In this document: positions 12,841 to 14,924 of the stretch, piece by piece
How the letters are laid out: each line of letters starts with the position of its first letter
Numbering within the stretch: the first letter of the stretch is position 1
NCBI GenBank assembly: GCA_902493985.1
Contig: CABURR010000050.1
Location: forward strand, 1-14,924
Length of the DNA: 14,924 bases
Direction of reading: 5' to 3'
DNA from: an uncultured Collinsella sp.
GTDB lineage: Bacteria > Actinomycetota > Coriobacteriia > Coriobacteriales > Coriobacteriaceae
Position numbers and translations under genes: made by a program
The notes under the pieces: generated by a model
Seen by the model: the letters and a program-made list of their open reading frames with translations, nothing else
What the model was told of the DNA's origin: nothing
Database searches by the model: none

Positions 12841-13848
12841 GTGGCGAACGCCATCGATCAGCTCACGGACCGCGTGCTCGTGCTCGGCCGCCTCACCATC
12901 GTCCGCCGTGCCATTACCGCCGTGGCGGTCACAATTTCTGCCGTCCTCCAAACATTCCTGATCCAGGCGTTCATTCAGCCCGCCGACCTGCTTCCGAGCG
13001 GTCTCACCGGCGTCGCGGTCCTGCTCGATCGCGTTACCTCGCTGGGCGGCGTTCACATCGACATCTCGCTCGGCATGCTTGCGCTCAACATTCCCGTGGC
13101 GCTCCTATGCTGGAGCGGCATTAGCAAGCGCTTCGTCATCTTCTCGATGATGCAGGTCGTGCTCTCGTCGCTGTTCCTCAACGTCTTTCACTTCGCTCCA
13201 TTTTTGGGCGACAAGATTATGCTCATCATTTTTGGCGGCGTGGTCTCGGGTCTGGGCGCTGCCATCGCGCTAAAGTCCGGCGCATCTACCGGTGGCACCG
13301 ACTTTATCGCGCTGTGGGTCTCCAACCACACGGGCAAGACCATCTGGGGCGTTATCTTTGGTTTCAATTGCTTTATCCTGGCGATCTTTGGCTTTATGTT
13401 TGGCTGGGACAACGCGGCGTACTCCATCGTGTTCCAGTTTATTTCGACCAAGACCATCGACAGTTTCTATCGTCGCTACGACCGCGTGACGCTGCAGATC
13501 ACGACGCGCAAGGCTGACGAGGTCATGACCGCCTATGTTGACCATTTTCAGCACGGCATTAGCTGCGCCGAGGTCGTCGGCGGATACAGCCGCGAAAAGA
13601 TGTACCTGCTGAACACCGTTGTCTCGACCTACGAGAGCCAGGACATTATCAAGCTGGTGTGCGACATTGATCCCGGCGCCGTGATCAATGTGTTCCACAC
13701 GCTCAACTTTGTGGGCGGCTGGTGGGGCGGTCATGTCGACGAGCCCATGCCCACGGCCGTGCCCGATCCCGACAAGCCCGCGCGCATGGCCAGCAGGCAG
13801 GCGCGCCTTTGCGAGCAGGACAGCCTGCAGCAGGACGACGGCAAGTAA
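12841..13848 (+). CDS. YitT-family membrane protein (DUF161 plus DUF2179)
   Basis: This 335-residue membrane protein resembles YitT/YpjC-type proteins, whose function is not settled. The N-terminal part (about residues 20-205) has five or six hydrophobic segments and the family signature GASTGGTDFIA (147-157). The C-terminal soluble DUF2179 domain (about 215-292) includes ISCAEVVGGYSREKMYLLNTVVS and ends VINVFHTLNFVGGWWG. A polar Pro/Gln/Asp-rich tail (about 300-335) follows, longer than usual. The start codon is GTG at 12841, supported by GAAAGGAG six bases upstream. It stands alone between the HAD gene and the second regulator, and nothing in the sequence ties it to the sugar pathway. Confidence 0.88.
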   Translation: MANAIDQLTDRVLVLGRLTIVRRAITAVAVTISAVLQTFLIQAFIQPADLLPSGLTGVAVLLDRVTSLGGVHIDISLGMLALNIPVALLCWSGISKRFVIFSMMQVVLSSLFLNVFHFAPFLGDKIMLIIFGGVVSGLGAAIALKSGASTGGTDFIALWVSNHTGKTIWGVIFGFNCFILAIFGFMFGWDNAAYSIVFQFISTKTIDSFYRRYDRVTLQITTRKADEVMTAYVDHFQHGISCAEVVGGYSREKMYLLNTVVSTYESQDIIKLVCDIDPGAVINVFHTLNFVGGWWGGHVDEPMPTAVPDPDKPARMASRQARLCEQDSLQQDDGK

Positions 13849-13902
13849 GGATTTGCTGTATGTGGTGTATCGTTTTATCCAACTGAGGTAACATAAAACT
13901 AG

Positions 13903-13915
13903 ACGTTATATACGT
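13903..13915 (+). promoter_or_regulatory. Candidate operator of the second GntR/HutC regulator
   Basis: ACGTTATATACGT is palindromic at its ends (ACGT-N5-ACGT), and TATA-like bases in it could double as a -10 region. It lies 38 bases before the regulator start and shares CGTTATA with sites near 6591 and 7877. Confidence 0.4.
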
Positions 13916-13952
13916 ATTAGTTATTTCGATATTTTGATAAGAGTGATCAGAT

Positions 13953-14672
13953 ATGCCTGCGTCCAAAAATGCACCGCTTTACCAGCAGATTTACGACGAA
14001 ATCAAGGATGCGATCGAGAAAGGTGTTTATGCACCCAAGGAGCGTATTCCGTCCGAGCTTGAGCTTGCCGAGCAGTACGAGGTGAGCCGAATTACGGTGC
14101 GCCGCGCCGTCGAGGAGCTGTGCTCCGATGGCTACCTGGTTAAGCAGCAGGGCCGCGGCACCTTTGTTTCCACGCCGCACATCAACCGCCAGTTCCACGC
14201 CTCGACGCTGCAGACGTTTACTGCGCTGTGTGCCGACAATGGCATGAAGGCCGGTGCGCATGTGGTCGATCGCCAGATTGTTCCGGCGCGTCAAAACGAG
14301 ATGGAGTTCTTTGGCCTGCAGAAGGATGCGCTGCTGCTGCATATCAAGCGCGTGCGTACGGCCGACGGCGAGCCCATCTTTGAGGAGAACATCTTTGTGC
14401 CGTTTGACGCCTACCGTGAGCTGTTGACGGTCGATCTTGAGGACAAGTCGATTTTTGCCGAGGTTGAGCGTGTTGGCGGAACGCCGATTGTCTCGGTTGG
14501 CTACCGTACGGTCGAGGCCGTTCGAGCCAACGCCGAGCAGGCGGCCGAGCTGGGCATCGCTCCGCACGATCCGCTGCTCAACCTGCGTGCCGGCTTTACC
14601 GGTCCCAATGGCGAGCCGGTCCTGATGGGTAAGCAGTACTACGTGGGATCGCGCTACGTTATGGTGATGTAG
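13953..14672 (+). CDS. GntR/HutC-family transcriptional regulator (UTRA domain), second copy
   Basis: This 239-residue regulator has a winged-helix domain (about residues 8-74: LYQQIYDEIKDAIEKGVY, IPSELELAEQYEVSRITVRR, GRGTFV) and a UTRA ligand domain (about 92-232, with LLLHIKRVRTADGEPIFEEN and the C-terminal YYVGSRYVMVM). The DNA-binding helix differs from the regulator at 4392 (VSRITVRRAVEEL against LSRSTVRHALKVL), so different operators are expected. An upstream site (13903-13915) shares the CGTTAT/ATAACG word with the DMT and PTS promoter regions, so it may control the transporter genes as well as itself. The Shine-Dalgarno (AAGAG) is weak. Two copies of the structured repeat follow its stop codon. 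Confidence 0.92.
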   Translation: MPASKNAPLYQQIYDEIKDAIEKGVYAPKERIPSELELAEQYEVSRITVRRAVEELCSDGYLVKQQGRGTFVSTPHINRQFHASTLQTFTALCADNGMKAGAHVVDRQIVPARQNEMEFFGLQKDALLLHIKRVRTADGEPIFEENIFVPFDAYRELLTVDLEDKSIFAEVERVGGTPIVSVGYRTVEAVRANAEQAAELGIAPHDPLLNLRAGFTGPNGEPVLMGKQYYVGSRYVMVM

Positions 14673-14677
14673 CTCTA

Positions 14678-14770
14678 GTTGCGGCGTTTTACCAAACGCC
14701 GCAACTGCTCGACGCTGCAAGCCCGCCAGAGCGGCAATCTGCCTTTCAACTTCGGCGGCATGACCAGAAG
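14678..14770 (+). ncRNA. Structured repeated element, copy 2 (truncated)
   Basis: Hairpin 1 is a perfect 12-bp stem (14678-14689 with 14694-14705) with loop TACC, starting 6 bases after the regulator stop. TCGACGCTGC, a left arm (about 14719-14735), AATCTG and GACCAGAAG follow. The middle-helix word reads TGCCTT instead of TGACGT, and the right arm, TTTCACGTCACCTTGC and CGCTGACTTA are missing before copy 3 begins. It looks like a broken or interrupted copy. Confidence 0.6.
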
Positions 14771-14775
14771 TTTTT

Positions 14776-14924
14776 GTTCCGTCGTTCTAACGAACGACGG
14801 ACCGGTCGACGCTGCAAACGCCCCTAAGCGGCAATCTGACGTTCAATCGTCGGTCGCGTACCGAAGTACGCTTCCCTCCTCTTTCACGTCACCTTGCTCG
14901 CTTAGGGGCGTTTTCGCTGACTTA
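14776..14924 (+). ncRNA. Structured repeated element, copy 3 (complete, ends at window edge)
   Basis: Hairpin 1 (14776-14787 with 14792-14803, one mismatch, loop TAAC) is followed by TCGACGCTGC, closing arms 14816-14830 with 14899-14913 (perfect 15 bp), the middle helix TGACGT (14837-14842) with ACGTCA (14886-14891), and an apical hairpin GCGTAC-CGAA-GTACGC (14856-14871). It ends with CGCTGACTTA at the last base of the window. The stems differ from copy 1, while AATCTGACGTTCAA and TTTCACGTCACCTTGC are identical. Confidence 0.62.

Overview
The window looks like chromosome from a high-GC gut actinobacterium of the class Coriobacteriia, most likely Collinsella or a close relative. This rests on strong G/C preference at third codon positions, a mannose-family PTS beside GntR/HutC regulators, and the overall character of the protein sequences. 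No rRNA marker is present, so the genus is an inference.

Layout. Positions 1-1686 hold the C-terminal half of mfd, the transcription-repair coupling factor. Next come a PAP2-family membrane phosphatase (1767-2630), a threonine-aldolase-like PLP enzyme (2676-3701) with a clear terminator, and a GNAT acetyltransferase (3780-4370). All read rightward. A GntR/HutC regulator (4392-5114) reads leftward, convergent with the GNAT gene and divergent from the block that follows.

The block 5320-12485 reads as one catabolic module. It holds a SIS-domain deglycase-like enzyme, a DMT/EamA transporter, a mannose-family PTS (fused EIIA-EIIB, then EIIC and EIID), a second SIS-domain enzyme of the same type, a strong terminator, and a HAD phosphatase. 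A PTS of this family with two FrlB/Gfr-like SIS proteins matches the logic of Amadori-compound use: fructoselysine or glucoselysine is phosphorylated on import and then split into glucose-6-phosphate and lysine. The DMT protein could export the lysine, but that is speculative. A YitT-family membrane protein (12841-13848) and a second GntR/HutC regulator (13953-14672) follow. Two kinds of operator-like repeat appear at the promoters: one pair in the divergent region next to the first regulator, and another set before the DMT gene, the PTS operon and the second regulator.

The most unusual material lies between genes. Three related copies of a roughly 150-nt structured element (6315-6465, 14678-14770, 14776-14924) follow the stop codons of the first SIS gene and the second regulator. 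Their paired arms differ in sequence but stay complementary, while the unpaired segments are nearly identical. This is the pattern of a selected structure. Copy 2 is truncated and abuts copy 3, and the window ends exactly at the end of copy 3. Four other palindromic or repeated extragenic elements are also present (4356-4393 with 11806-11841, 6491-6534, 10592-10622, 12583-12701). No tRNA, rRNA, CRISPR array, transposase or phage gene was seen.
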